Positions 23,280 through 34,112 of a stretch of DNA of 52,554 nt are shown here, in pieces. Origin of the DNA: Plesiocystis pacifica SIR-1. GTDB taxonomy: Bacteria > Myxococcota_A > Polyangia > Nannocystales > Nannocystaceae. Position 1 is the stretch's first letter. Each line of letters starts with the position of its first letter. The position numbers and the translations under genes were made by a program. The notes beneath the pieces are model-generated. The model had not been told where the DNA came from. It saw only the letters and a list, made by a program, of their open reading frames with translations, and made no database searches. The stretch spans positions 1 through 52,554 of the forward strand of contig NZ_ABCS01000073.1 in the NCBI RefSeq assembly GCF_000170895.1, in the 5' to 3' direction.

Positions 23280-24848
23280 TCAGAAGCTGAACAGTTGGCC
23301 CTGGAGTTGGCGATCGTTGCCGTCGATGGCGGTCCAGACCACGACCAGGTGGCCGTCGGCGCTGGCCAGGGCGGGGTCGCTCGGGAGGTCGAGCCCGGGC
23401 CAGCTCGCTTCCTCGGCGAGGTCAGGGACGAAGGGGGTGTCGGGGGCGGTGAGGCGCTGGAGTCGGGGGCCGGTGATGCCGGCGTCGATCCACACGAAGG
23501 CGAAGCTGCCGTCGCTCAGGGCCTCGACGTCGGGGTCGGGTGAGAGGGCTTGGAAGGGAGTCAGGTCGAAGACCGGGCCGCGCCCGTTGAGCTCGCTGTC
23601 GAGGAAGCGCGCCTGGGCCTTGAGGCTGTCGGGGCCGTTGATCTGCTTCCAGGCCGCCGCCGTCCGACCGTCGACACCGCGGCTGATCGCAACGTCGGCG
23701 AAGAATGCCGCGGCCTCCGAGAGCACCCGCGGCGCGTCGTCGATCCAGTCGTCGTCGATGCGCCGCGCCACGACCTGACACGAGGACTCGTCGAGCTGAG
23801 AGCAGCGGACCCAGGCGACCACGTCGATGCCGTCTGGGCCGGCGCTGGCGCAGGGGATCGAGGAGCTGAGCACCGTGTAGTTCGCGGGATCGGTCTCGGC
23901 GGGGAACCAGTTGATGTCGGTCCAGGTGCCCTCGCCGATCTCGTCGTCCCAGCGACGCACCCAGACTTGATCGTCAGCTTGCCAGACCGTGGTGGTCTTG
24001 CTCCCGGCGCGCATCAAGTCGCCGCCGTTGGACAGGGTCATCTCGTCGGCGACCCGCGAGGGGGGCTCCTCCGCTCCAGGAGCGTGGTAGCCGAGGAAGA
24101 ACTCGCGCTGGACGAGGGTGTCGGGGGCGGTCGCCGAGAACACGACCTGGACGCGGTCGGGGGCGTCGAGCAGTGGCGCGGCGACCAGCGGAGCGTGGCG
24201 TGGAGGATCGTGAGTGAGGCTCATGGCGTGGTTCTCGCCCAGGCCCACTGGAGCTCCCTCGGCGTCGAACCAGCGCACGCGGAGGCTGTCGAGCGAGTTG
24301 TTGAAGCTCAGCGCGAACGAGCCGTCGTCGAACATCGCCGCCGCCGGGGAGTTCGCGTCGCCGCTCTCGTAGTCGTCGAGCTCCGCCACGAAGGTCCCCG
24401 AACACAGCGCACACGGTCCGCCACAGTCGACGCTGGCCTCGCCCTGGTTTTGCACCCCGTCCTCGCAGCTCGCCTCGGCGCAGGTCCCCTCGTCGCAGTA
24501 GAGCGAGGCGCAGTCGGTGTCCTCCATGCAGCCGCCCCCGTTGTCGCAAGGCGCACAGCTGCCGCCGCAGTCGACGTCGGTCTCGTCGCCGTCTTGCTCG
24601 CCGTTGTCGCAGCCCTCGCCGCCGGTGGTCTCCTCGGTGGTCTCCGCCGTCGTCGTGTCGTCGTTGGTCTCGGAGCTGGTGTCCGTCGACGTGTCCGTGT
24701 CGGTGGTGGTCGAGTCCGTGTCGGTCTCGGCCTCGTCGGCGCCCGTGTCTCGGGGGACGAAGTCGGGGTTGTCGCCCAGGCACGCAGGCAGGGCCGCGAG
24801 CGCGACGGAGTAAACGAGGGCGCGCGTGGGCGAGGGGCTCGATCTCAT
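23280..24848 (-). CDS. Cys-rich-module lipoprotein with propeller-like repeats (paralog A)
   Basis: A 522-residue lipoprotein with a good lipobox, LPAC (Cys23); ATG 24848 is preferred to an upstream GTG. Right after the anchor it carries NPDFVPRDTGADEA, as in the neighbouring paralog, then a Thr/Asp/Ser linker (about 38-77). Two Cys-rich modules follow (CDNGEQDGDETDVDCGGSC and CEDGVQNQGEASVDCGGPC), then a repeat region with DGSFALSF, DGSFAFVW and DGRTAAAW motifs. The pair clearly arose by tandem duplication and has diverged strongly in the C-terminal repeats, suggesting different ligands. It lies 78 bp after the omega-amidase gene on the same strand. Confidence 0.86.
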   Translation of the reverse strand: MRSSPSPTRALVYSVALAALPACLGDNPDFVPRDTGADEAETDTDSTTTDTDTSTDTSSETNDDTTTAETTEETTGGEGCDNGEQDGDETDVDCGGSCAPCDNGGGCMEDTDCASLYCDEGTCAEASCEDGVQNQGEASVDCGGPCALCSGTFVAELDDYESGDANSPAAAMFDDGSFALSFNNSLDSLRVRWFDAEGAPVGLGENHAMSLTHDPPRHAPLVAAPLLDAPDRVQVVFSATAPDTLVQREFFLGYHAPGAEEPPSRVADEMTLSNGGDLMRAGSKTTTVWQADDQVWVRRWDDEIGEGTWTDINWFPAETDPANYTVLSSSIPCASAGPDGIDVVAWVRCSQLDESSCQVVARRIDDDWIDDAPRVLSEAAAFFADVAISRGVDGRTAAAWKQINGPDSLKAQARFLDSELNGRGPVFDLTPFQALSPDPDVEALSDGSFAFVWIDAGITGPRLQRLTAPDTPFVPDLAEEASWPGLDLPSDPALASADGHLVVVWTAIDGNDRQLQGQLFSF

Positions 24849-24926
24849 GACCAACCCAGCTTAGCGACTCCCCCCGCTGGGGTCGACTCGCGCGAGGAGA
24901 GCGGACTCGCCCGCGAGGGACCCCGC

Positions 24927-25721
24927 TCAGCGCGTGGGTGGGCGTCGATCTTCGAGCACTGGGAATTTGCGCCGGGCGTCGGCGACTCGCGCTGCGCTGA
25001 TCTCGGCCAAGAGCGTGGTCGCGTCGCGGCTCGCCGCGGCCACGACTTCACCCCAGGGATCGATGATCATGCTGTCGCCGCTGTAGGCCAGGCCGCTGCC
25101 CTCGCCGACTCGGTTGACGCCCACGACCCAGGCCTGGTTCTCGATGGCGCGGGCGCGCAGCAGGGTCTGCCAGTGCATGCGCCGCTTTTGTGGCCAGTTG
25201 GCGACGACGACGTAGAGGTCGGTGTCGTGGGCGAGGCGCCAGAATTCGTCGGCGAAGCGCAGGTCGTAGCAGATGAAGGCGCTGACCCGGACGCCCTCGA
25301 TGGTCACCGTGAGCGTGTCCTCGCCGGCGGCGTAGTGTTCGTGCTCCTTGGCGAAGGTGAAGGGGTGGCGCTTGGCGTAGCGGTGCACCTCACCCGCGGG
25401 CCCGGCCAGCACGAAGGTATTGCTGGGTTTGGCGCCGGGGCTGGACGCGGACCCGACCTCGGTCGGGGCCAACACGGGCACGCTGGCGGCCATCCACAGC
25501 CCGTGGGCCCTGGCCTGCTCGCGCAAAAAGCCCACGCTCGGCCCCTCGAAGGGCTCGGCGATGGCCTGCGTGTCCATGGAGAACCCGCACGCGTACATCT
25601 CGGGCAGCACGACCATGCGCGCTCCGCTGGCCGCGGCCCCGGCGATCTGTGGGCGCAGGCGTTCGAAGTTGGCCTGGGGATCCTCCCAGGCGATGTCGGT
25701 CTGCAAGGCGGCGAGCTTCAT
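24927..25721 (-). CDS. Omega-amidase-type carbon-nitrogen hydrolase
   Basis: A 264-residue nitrilase-superfamily enzyme. The catalytic triad is Glu41 (LPEMY), Lys117 (YAKRHPF) and Cys151 (FICYDLRF). The run KRHPFTFAKEHEHYAAG is typical of the YafV/NIT2 branch, which hydrolyses alpha-ketoglutaramate and alpha-ketosuccinamate to the keto acid and ammonia. It starts 10 bp after the stop of an aminotransferase gene, so the two form an operon. This is the expected partnership: the transaminase uses glutamine as amino donor and the amidase removes the resulting ketoglutaramate, making transamination irreversible. The cytoplasmic location follows from the lack of a signal peptide. Confidence 0.9.
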   Translation of the reverse strand: MKLAALQTDIAWEDPQANFERLRPQIAGAAASGARMVVLPEMYACGFSMDTQAIAEPFEGPSVGFLREQARAHGLWMAASVPVLAPTEVGSASSPGAKPSNTFVLAGPAGEVHRYAKRHPFTFAKEHEHYAAGEDTLTVTIEGVRVSAFICYDLRFADEFWRLAHDTDLYVVVANWPQKRRMHWQTLLRARAIENQAWVVGVNRVGEGSGLAYSGDSMIIDPWGEVVAAASRDATTLLAEISAARVADARRKFPVLEDRRPPTR

Positions 25722-25731
25722 GGTGGTTGAC

Positions 25732-26901
<1,170 letters not shown>

Positions 26902-27083
26902 GGCGCAGGAGTGTACCCGCGCCGGGCCACGGAGGGGGGCTAGCCGATGGGGGAATCGAGTTTTCACGGGCGTCGTTGGGGTGTCATGCGGGGATCCGCG
27001 AAAGGCCCTGCGCAGCCTTGACGCACTTTGGCCGCCCCCCGAGCGACCTTGGCCTCCCCCTGGGCCCGCGGCATAGTCCGCCC

Positions 27084-28415
27084 ATGACCGTCGAGGGGGG
27101 AGCGATTCACGACCTGACTGAGCTGGCTGCGGCGCCGCGCGACGCCGAGGGCCGCATCTCGACCATGGCCGCGGGCCTGGTCGGCAGCGAGATCCTCAAG
27201 ATCGCCGGGGACATCCGCGCGCTGGTGGCCAGCGGCGTCGAGGTCTGCAACCTGACCGTCGGCGACTTCAAGCCGGCGCAGTTCCGCGTGCCGCAAGAGC
27301 TCAGCGATGGGATCCAGGCCGCGCTCGCCGACGGCCAGACCAACTACCCCCCGAGCAACGGCCTGCTCGAGCTGCGCGAGGCCGTGCAGCGCTTTTACGA
27401 GCGCGAGCTGGGCCTGCGCTACTCCGTCGACTCGGTGCTCATCGCCGGCGGGGCGCGGCCGTGCATCTACGCGACCTACCGGGCCGTGGTCAACGCGGGC
27501 GACACCGTCGCCTACCCGGTGCCGAGCTGGAACAACAACCACTACTGCCACATGCTCGGGGCCAACAAGCTCGAGGTGCCCTGCGCCATCGAGACCAACT
27601 TCCTGCCGACCCGCGACGCGATCATCGACGCCCTGCCCAAGGCGCGCATGGTCTGCCTCAACTCGCCCCTCAACCCCACGGGCACGGCGTTCGACGAGGA
27701 CGCGCTGCTGGGCATCTGCGAGGCCATCGTGGCCGAGAACCAGCGCCGCGAGCAGGCCGGCGAGGCCCCGCTCTACCTGCTCTACGACCACATCTACTGG
27801 ATGCTGACCTTCGACGGCGTCGAGCACCTGACCCCGCCGCAGCTCGTGCCCGAGATGGCCCGCTACACCGTGTTCATCGACGGCATCTCCAAGGCCTTCG
27901 CGGCCACGGGCGTGCGCGTGGGCTGGGCGGTCGGGCCCGTCGACGTCATCAAGCGCATGTCGGCCATCCTCGGCCACGTCGGCGCGTGGGCGCCCCGGGC
28001 CGAGCAGCTGGCCAGCGTCGGCTTGCTCGACGACCCCGAAGCCATCACCGCCTACCACGCCGAGTTCAAGGTCGGGATCCTCGACCGCCTGCGCCGGCTC
28101 TATCGCGGGCTGCAGGCGATGAAGCGAGAGGGCCTGCCGGTCGACTGCGCCGCGCCCATGGGCGCCATCTACCTGACCGTGCGCGTGCACCCCTTCGGCA
28201 AGCAGACGGCCGCGGGCAAGGTGCTCGAGACCAACGACGACGTGCGCCGCTACCTGCTCGACGAGGCCCGCGTCGGGGTGGTGCCCTTCGAGGCCTTCGG
28301 CGTCAGCTCGGAGGACGCCAAGGGCTGGTTTCGGCTCAGCGTCGGGGCCGTGGGCCCGGCGGACATCGACGCCGCGCTGCCCCGCATCGCCGAGGCCCTG
28401 CGCGCGCTGAGCTAG
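27084..28415 (+). CDS. Class I PLP aminotransferase (aspartate aminotransferase superfamily)
   Basis: A 443-residue fold-I aminotransferase; ATG 27084 fits the family start. The PLP lysine is Lys270 in DGISKAFAATGVRVGW. NSPLNPTG (193-200), YDHIYWML (234-241) and GGARPCIYA (122-130) cover the other cofactor contacts. It is unlike the omega-amidase-linked enzyme divergently encoded next to it (for example YDHIYWM instead of TDEVYEH), so this is not a recent duplication. The substrate cannot be read from the sequence. It ends 9 bp from the converging giant gene. Confidence 0.9.
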   Translation: MTVEGGAIHDLTELAAAPRDAEGRISTMAAGLVGSEILKIAGDIRALVASGVEVCNLTVGDFKPAQFRVPQELSDGIQAALADGQTNYPPSNGLLELREAVQRFYERELGLRYSVDSVLIAGGARPCIYATYRAVVNAGDTVAYPVPSWNNNHYCHMLGANKLEVPCAIETNFLPTRDAIIDALPKARMVCLNSPLNPTGTAFDEDALLGICEAIVAENQRREQAGEAPLYLLYDHIYWMLTFDGVEHLTPPQLVPEMARYTVFIDGISKAFAATGVRVGWAVGPVDVIKRMSAILGHVGAWAPRAEQLASVGLLDDPEAITAYHAEFKVGILDRLRRLYRGLQAMKREGLPVDCAAPMGAIYLTVRVHPFGKQTAAGKVLETNDDVRRYLLDEARVGVVPFEAFGVSSEDAKGWFRLSVGAVGPADIDAALPRIAEALRALS

Positions 28416-28424
28416 GGACTCGAG

Positions 28425-31400
28425 TCAGGCCAGCGTCTCGACCCGCAGCTCGGTCTGCTCGGCGCAGGCGAGGTGCCCGACGACGTCCTCGAACCACAAT
28501 CGCAGCCCGAAGCCGCCGCCCCGGAGCTCGGGGGCGAGCTGCTGGGCGAGCGCGGGCGCGCGCGCGGTGGCGACGTAGAGGAAGTGGCCGTGGCGTCGGA
28601 AGCGGAACTGGCGTTGGCCGTCGGCGTCGACGGAGCCGAGCTCCGCGGACCAGAGCGAGCCGCCGTCGCCGAGGCGCCCGAGCTCGGCGCGCCAGATCAT
28701 GAAGTCGGGGAGGTCGCGGGGGGTCGCGTCGAGGGCGGGGAAGGTCGGGTCGCGCAGGTCGGACTCGATGGCGGCGACGCTCGGGCCGACGCCGTCCCGG
28801 AAGCGCTCGACGAGTTCGGGGTCGAGGCGAGCGAGGTCCTCGTTGGTGGGCAGGTGCGCGCCGACGTCCACGCCGTCGGGGCCGAGGCTGTCGAGCCACC
28901 ACGGGATCGTCCGTGAGCGGTGGCGCCGGGCGAGCCCCGGCATGCGCGTGTAAAAGCGCAGCGCGAGGAGCCCGGCGATGGGGTCGACGGCGAGCTCGGC
29001 CCGCTGCACGGCGGGCGGCGCCCAGCGACGGATCCGCCGGCCGACCTCGAGGGTGATCGCCCTGGACCCGGCCTGGAGCTCGAGTTCGCCGATCGGCGGC
29101 GGGGGATCCCCGAGCCGCGGGAGGGTGGTGGTCAGCTGCGGGAGCTCGTCGTCGCGCTTGTCCGCGAAGCTCAGCAGCGCTCCCCAGTGCCCGCGCGCGC
29201 GCAGGTGAAAGCGCAGGCGATGGTTGTAGGGCGAGCGTCGCTTGCGAGGCCGAACCAGCTGCGTGGGCGCGGGCCAGAACAGGCGGTCGCGGGTCTCCGT
29301 CCACTCGCCGCCCCCCGCGAGCAGCTGGGCTCGATCGCCGGCCGCGTCGACGATGCGATCGACGAGGTAGAACTGCGAGCGGCTCGCGCTGCGGGCCGGC
29401 ACGCCGAAGTGCAGCTGCGCGTCGTAGTCGGGGTAGAGCGCCCGGCCCTGGTGGGTCCGCGGCAGGAAGCTCCACGGGTGGGCGTAGCCGCGGGCGGGGA
29501 CGCGAGCCCGCTCGCCGGGGACGTGGGCAGCGTCGAGCTCCCGCCCCGAGGGGACCTCCATGGTGTCGGCGGGCAGGTAGCGCTGGGTCCAGTGGCCGTC
29601 GACGCCGCCGCGGCGCCCGATCAGCACGATCGTCCCGTCGTCTCGAAAGCGCAGCGAGCCGGGGACGCACAGCTCGGCCGCCGGGCTGGAGTCCAGCGCG
29701 GACCAGTCCGTGCCCGGGACCACGGGGGCCGGGTAGGCGCGCCATCGCCAGCTGCGATCGAGGGTCCCGTAGCTGGCGTTGACGCTGAACAGCACGGGCG
29801 TGCGCGGCTCGTCGGGCAGCGCCCCGGTGACCAGGACGACCTGCCGCGACACGGCCATGCGGCTGTCCGCGGACACGCAGGCCTTGCCCTCGAACCAGTC
29901 GCTGGCGAAGGGGCACCAAAAAGACTCGGGGTCGAAGCGGGTCTCGTCCTCGGCGTCGATCGGGTAGAGCGCGCCGAGGGTCGGGTGATTGGCGATGAGC
30001 CCGCGCAGGAAGGCGGGCAGCGGGGACCGCTGAGACTGTTGGCCGAGGGCGCTCCAGTTCTTGCCCAGGCGCCAGTAGGCGTCGCAGGGGTGGAGCAAGT
30101 GGAAGCGGTCGGAGGCGTAGCTCTGCTCGTCGATCCACACGATCCCAAAGCTCTTGCGAAAGCTCGCCTGGTCCTGCGCGGTGGAAATCTCGCGCAGCAG
30201 GTCGTCGTCGCGCCGCTCTTGGGCGGGCACCTTCGTCGGGTCGAGCATGCCCTCGACGGCGCCGAGCAGGTCGAAGTCGTCGGGGGCCTGGCGCTGGACC
30301 TCGAGGGCGCGGAGCGAGCCGTCGTCGCTGACCTCGAGCTCGACCAGCGCGTAGAAGTTGGTGGTCCCGTCGATGAAGCCGCCGCCGTCGTCGACGGGCC
30401 CGAGCAGGCTCGGGTACCAAAAGCGGCCCAGGGCATCCAGGGTGTCGAACTCGCCGCCGTTGGACGCATCCCACGACAGGTGCCGGTAGACGTGGCCGAC
30501 GCCGATGTCGAGGACCTGGCCGGCGCGCACGCCATGCTGGGTCTTGAAGCGGTAGCGCGGCGCGGTCTCCCGGATGCGCTCGTAGGTGACCAGGGCCTCC
30601 CAGCGCACGAAGGCCGGCGGCTCGCTCAGCCGGCTCGGGTCGTAGGGCGGGCGCGCGTCGACGTGGTACCAGACCCCCGGCTCGACGGGCACGAGCATCA
30701 CGTCGGGGGACAGGCCGAGGGCCTTGGTGGTGCGCGCGAGGGACTGACCGCCGAGGGCGTCGAGGGCCGCGAGGGCCTGGCTCAGCTTGGCCTCCAGCTG
30801 CGGCCTGAGCACGCCGACGAGCAGCAGCACGGTCCCGAGCGTGGGCGAGCCGAGGGCGAGGGCGCTCACCGCCGCGAGCACCTCGTGGATGAGCGCGCGC
30901 AGCACCGCTTCGAGGGCCTGGACGTCCAGCTGGGGGATGGTGAAGGGCGCGAGGGAGGGGTGCCCGTTGGCGGCGTCGAGGGTCGGCCAGGCCATCGCGG
31001 ACCAGTCGTCCTTGGTCCGCGGCTGTCCGTCGTCGTCGAGGTGGCGGTTGAAGGCGGGATCGAGGGCGGCGAAGATGCCCAGGACCGCCATGTCCGGCGT
31101 CGAGGGAGGCAGGCGGACGGCGCTCCCCGGCGCGAGCTCCAGGCACGAGCGGTGGCCGGGGGTGGCGTGGTGGAACTCGGGGGCGACGGTGGTGAAGAAC
31201 AGGCGAAAGCGGCCCTCTTGCTTGGCGAGGATGCGCGCGCCGCCCGTTGCGAGGAGGTCGAAGCGCGGCGGCTCGAGGCGCTCGCCGGCGCGCTGGCGGG
31301 CGTAGGTCATCGCGCGCGTCGGCTCGAGGCCCATCCAGTCCGCGGCGGCGCTGCGTCGCCAGCGGAGCGCGCCCGCGTGGAGCTCGAACTCCTGGCGCTC

Positions 31401-33602
31401 GCCGGCGTCGTCGTAGCCGTGGCGGCGGTGGCCGAGGGCGTCGGGCTGGACCATCGCGGGGTTGAACAGCACGCGGCGCCGCCGGGAGGACACGCGCGCC
31501 GAGGGGGCGCTCGGGCAGGCGCGGCCGCGGGTCCAGTCGTAGGTCTGCGGGAAGCGGTCGGGCGCGTCGGGGCTCGGCCAGCGGTCGCGCGCTGGCGTGT
31601 CTGCGTCCCAGACCAGCCGCACGGGCCGCGCGCTGGGCTCGACGCCGAGCGCTTTTAGCAGCCCCACGCCCTCGCCGATGACCGCGTCGGGATCGTTGCG
31701 GCGGGCGAACATCGGCACGTAGGGCATCGCCTCGACGTTGTCGAAGCTCACCTCGTTGGGGTTGCCGCGCAGGTAGGGGGTGCCCAGGGCGCTGTGCGAG
31801 AGGTGGTAGTGGAGGACCTCGTCGCCCCGGGCGAGGCGCTCGAACAGCGCGTCCGCGTGGATGAAGGCCCCGCAGCCGAGGCGGAAGGCCCACGGGGCTT
31901 CGTCGGGTCGCCCGAGCCGGCCGTGGACGCTCTGGGCCCCGAGCTCGAAGTGGCGCGCGGCCTCAACCAGGGTCTGGGTGTCGATCCACGGCTGGAGTTG
32001 GCCCTCGAGCGCGAGCGCGCCGTCGTCGAAGCCCGCGCTCGAGGTCCGCAGCACCGTGGCCACGCCGGTGTCGTGGCCGATGACCATGCTCAGGGTCAGG
32101 GCGAGGAGGCCGGCGAGGTCCGAGGAGGAAAAGCCGAGGTGGGTCAGCGGGAGGCGCTGGTCGCCAAATTGAGCGAGCAAGCTCGGGCCGAAGCTGCTGG
32201 ACCGGATCGCTAGCGTGGCCTGGCGCGCGGCGTCTCCTTCGGGCTCGCGCTCGTCGACGACGAGGCGATCGGGCAGCCGGGTCACGGACACCTTCGCGCC
32301 GCGCCTCGGCTGGGAGGGCGCGTCGTCGAGGGACTGGCGCAGCAGGCCGACCAGGAAGGCCTCGCTCAGCTGCAGCCGCCACTGCGCGCCGTCCCTCGCC
32401 CGGATGACCCTGGGCGCGAAGCGGGCCGGGGTCGAACGCTCGCGGAAGTAGCGGACCCGGGGGGGTCCGCCCCCAAAGCCCGGGGCGGCGCCGAAGGCCA
32501 GCGCCCCCTCGGCGGCGGGCTCCCCCGAGGCCGCCGTGGGCTGGTGGATCACCGGCCACAGCTGCGCCGGCAGGGCGTCGAGGATGCGCGCGACGACGCG
32601 ATCGCCCGGGCGCGGCGGCGCCTCGAGCCGAAGGCGCTGGGGCGGACGCAGCTCGGGGGCGCCGAGGGTGAGGCTGGGGCCCGGGCCGGGCACGAGGCGG
32701 GCCTCGGCGACGCCGGACAGCTGGATGTCGCCGCGCGGTCCGTCGTCCGCCTCGCTGCGATAGGAGAGGTTGAGGTCGAGCTCGGCGCGGACGTGGAGGT
32801 CGCCGCCCTCGGACACGAGCCGGTTCTCGAGCACCTCGACCGCGCCGCCGATGTTCAGGGCGGGCTCGCCAGGGAAGCGCCCGGGGAGGCGCAGCTCGAT
32901 GGGGGCCCCGAAAAAGGGGCTCCAGCCCGTCTCGAGCTTCAGCGCCAGCTCGGCCTCGGGCCCCGGTCCGTCCCGGTCTTCACAGGCCAAGAGCGCCAGG
33001 TCGAGGCTCGCCCAGCCCTGGGCGTCGATGTCGAGCTGGGCCGAGGCGATTGCTTCGCCGAGGGGGCGGTAGGCCACGCGGTGGACCTCGACGGGGGTCG
33101 TCAGGGCCTGCTTGGCCGCGCCGCGCAGGCGCTCGCTCAGCTGCGCCGAGAGCTGGTCGAGGGCGGCGTGGTCGAGGGGCTCTTCGACGAGGGCGGGGCT
33201 CGTCCAGCACCCGAAGTCTCCGCTCTCGGGCTCGCCCGGGGTCGCCAGGGACAGGCGCAAGCTTCCGGGCTCGGGGACGTCGACGAGCGGTCGGAGCACG
33301 ACCCGGAGCTTGACCCGGCGGACCGGCGCGTCGTCTCCGACCCGCGCCCGGGCGACCGCCATCACGGCGATCCGTCCGGCCCGCGCCGGCTCGCAGCACA
33401 GGCCCATGAGCTCCTCGACGGCGAACCCGGGGCCGAGCAGGGCCTCGATCGCCGGCACCGCGCGGATTGGCGGGAACAGGGCCGCCGCCAGGCCCGTCAG
33501 GCCGGCGGGGCTCAGCGAGACCTGGAGCTCGGGCTCGGTCTCGAGGGGTGCTCGCGAGAACCATGTGGTGTCGGGGAGCGAGCGGGGCATGGGCCGCCCC
33601 AT
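28425..33602 (-). CDS. Giant orphan protein, 1,725 residues
   Basis: One uninterrupted gene of 5.2 kb (ATG 33602, or ATG 33590 four codons in). I recognise no domain. There is no signal peptide. A moderately hydrophobic stretch (about 895-935, with LGSPTLGTVLLLVGVL) might be a buried or membrane-associated helix. Composition is balanced (many Trp, Tyr, Phe), with normal third-position GC, unlike the antisense frames, so it is a real coding region. Phrases such as VSLSPAGLTGLAAALFPP near the start and LQLSEAFLVGLLRQSL near 400 resemble the first helix of lipid-binding tubular (TULIP-type) domains; this is a guess. It has no operon partner: the next genes on both sides are on the other strand. 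Confidence 0.85.
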   Translation of the reverse strand: MGRPMPRSLPDTTWFSRAPLETEPELQVSLSPAGLTGLAAALFPPIRAVPAIEALLGPGFAVEELMGLCCEPARAGRIAVMAVARARVGDDAPVRRVKLRVVLRPLVDVPEPGSLRLSLATPGEPESGDFGCWTSPALVEEPLDHAALDQLSAQLSERLRGAAKQALTTPVEVHRVAYRPLGEAIASAQLDIDAQGWASLDLALLACEDRDGPGPEAELALKLETGWSPFFGAPIELRLPGRFPGEPALNIGGAVEVLENRLVSEGGDLHVRAELDLNLSYRSEADDGPRGDIQLSGVAEARLVPGPGPSLTLGAPELRPPQRLRLEAPPRPGDRVVARILDALPAQLWPVIHQPTAASGEPAAEGALAFGAAPGFGGGPPRVRYFRERSTPARFAPRVIRARDGAQWRLQLSEAFLVGLLRQSLDDAPSQPRRGAKVSVTRLPDRLVVDEREPEGDAARQATLAIRSSSFGPSLLAQFGDQRLPLTHLGFSSSDLAGLLALTLSMVIGHDTGVATVLRTSSAGFDDGALALEGQLQPWIDTQTLVEAARHFELGAQSVHGRLGRPDEAPWAFRLGCGAFIHADALFERLARGDEVLHYHLSHSALGTPYLRGNPNEVSFDNVEAMPYVPMFARRNDPDAVIGEGVGLLKALGVEPSARPVRLVWDADTPARDRWPSPDAPDRFPQTYDWTRGRACPSAPSARVSSRRRRVLFNPAMVQPDALGHRRHGYDDAGERQEFELHAGALRWRRSAAADWMGLEPTRAMTYARQRAGERLEPPRFDLLATGGARILAKQEGRFRLFFTTVAPEFHHATPGHRSCLELAPGSAVRLPPSTPDMAVLGIFAALDPAFNRHLDDDGQPRTKDDWSAMAWPTLDAANGHPSLAPFTIPQLDVQALEAVLRALIHEVLAAVSALALGSPTLGTVLLLVGVLRPQLEAKLSQALAALDALGGQSLARTTKALGLSPDVMLVPVEPGVWYHVDARPPYDPSRLSEPPAFVRWEALVTYERIRETAPRYRFKTQHGVRAGQVLDIGVGHVYRHLSWDASNGGEFDTLDALGRFWYPSLLGPVDDGGGFIDGTTNFYALVELEVSDDGSLRALEVQRQAPDDFDLLGAVEGMLDPTKVPAQERRDDDLLREISTAQDQASFRKSFGIVWIDEQSYASDRFHLLHPCDAYWRLGKNWSALGQQSQRSPLPAFLRGLIANHPTLGALYPIDAEDETRFDPESFWCPFASDWFEGKACVSADSRMAVSRQVVLVTGALPDEPRTPVLFSVNASYGTLDRSWRWRAYPAPVVPGTDWSALDSSPAAELCVPGSLRFRDDGTIVLIGRRGGVDGHWTQRYLPADTMEVPSGRELDAAHVPGERARVPARGYAHPWSFLPRTHQGRALYPDYDAQLHFGVPARSASRSQFYLVDRIVDAAGDRAQLLAGGGEWTETRDRLFWPAPTQLVRPRKRRSPYNHRLRFHLRARGHWGALLSFADKRDDELPQLTTTLPRLGDPPPPIGELELQAGSRAITLEVGRRIRRWAPPAVQRAELAVDPIAGLLALRFYTRMPGLARRHRSRTIPWWLDSLGPDGVDVGAHLPTNEDLARLDPELVERFRDGVGPSVAAIESDLRDPTFPALDATPRDLPDFMIWRAELGRLGDGGSLWSAELGSVDADGQRQFRFRRHGHFLYVATARAPALAQQLAPELRGGGFGLRLWFEDVVGHLACAEQTELRVETLA

Positions 33603-33859
33603 TATTGGTCAGGGGAGGCGCCGTGCCCACCGCAGAGGTGTCTCCGATCCCGGAGCAGCTTCGGGGCGCGCCTTGAGCCGTGTCGAGGATCGTGCTAAGA
33701 GAGGGGTATCGAAGCGATCGTTGCGCGCTGTGGCCGTCACCCGTACGTGCTGCTCGTCGACATTGAACGCTACGATGACCAACGAGCCAGCGACCCCCCG
33801 AGCGGTGGGGGAGCCAGCCAACAAACAACTGAAGCTGCCCCCTTGGGGCGAGGAGCATC

Positions 33860-34108
33860 ATGCCACGAAACGCATCCATGACGCATGAGGATAAAGAGTA
33901 CACATACTTGAGCTTTCACCTGACCACGAAGGCCCTCGAGGACGAATGCCGGCTTCACCTCGAAGAGATGGGGATCGAGTGCGTCCAGGACGGGGGCCCC
34001 TACCAAGCCTACGGCATCGTCGAGGCGTCGACTGACTACGCCGGGTTCGAGGCCTGCCACGAGGCGATCCGCTCCGTGGTCATGGGCGCGCCGCCGTCGG
34101 GCTTTTGA
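33860..34108 (+). CDS. Small conserved-looking protein, unknown function
   Basis: An 82-residue protein starting at ATG 33860 with GGCGAGGAG just upstream, a good ribosome binding site. No signal peptide, no membrane segment. The order of predicted elements (strand YTYLSFHL, helix KALEDECRLHLEEM, strand GIECVQ, strand YQAYGIVEA, helix FEACHEAIRSVV) would fit a small ferredoxin-like or ACT-like alpha/beta fold. Its stop is 4 bp before the NYN-LOTUS start, so it is almost surely co-transcribed and may partner it. No leader-core layout typical of a modified peptide is seen. Confidence 0.72.
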   Translation: MPRNASMTHEDKEYTYLSFHLTTKALEDECRLHLEEMGIECVQDGGPYQAYGIVEASTDYAGFEACHEAIRSVVMGAPPSGF

Positions 34109-34112
34109 GCGG

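Noticed and set aside
28417..28426. GACTCGAGTC palindrome between convergent genes
   Set aside because: Ten bases with no loop; expected by chance in this length of GC-rich DNA.
28920..31658. 912-codon plus-strand frame opposite the giant gene
   Set aside because: Composition typical of antisense frames here (Gly/Val/Glu/Arg) and no start context. The minus-strand protein has normal aromatic and charged content.
28336..31893. 1,185-codon minus-strand frame inside the giant gene
   Set aside because: Almost pure Arg/Pro/Ala/Gly; a frame-shifted shadow of the 1,725-residue reading.
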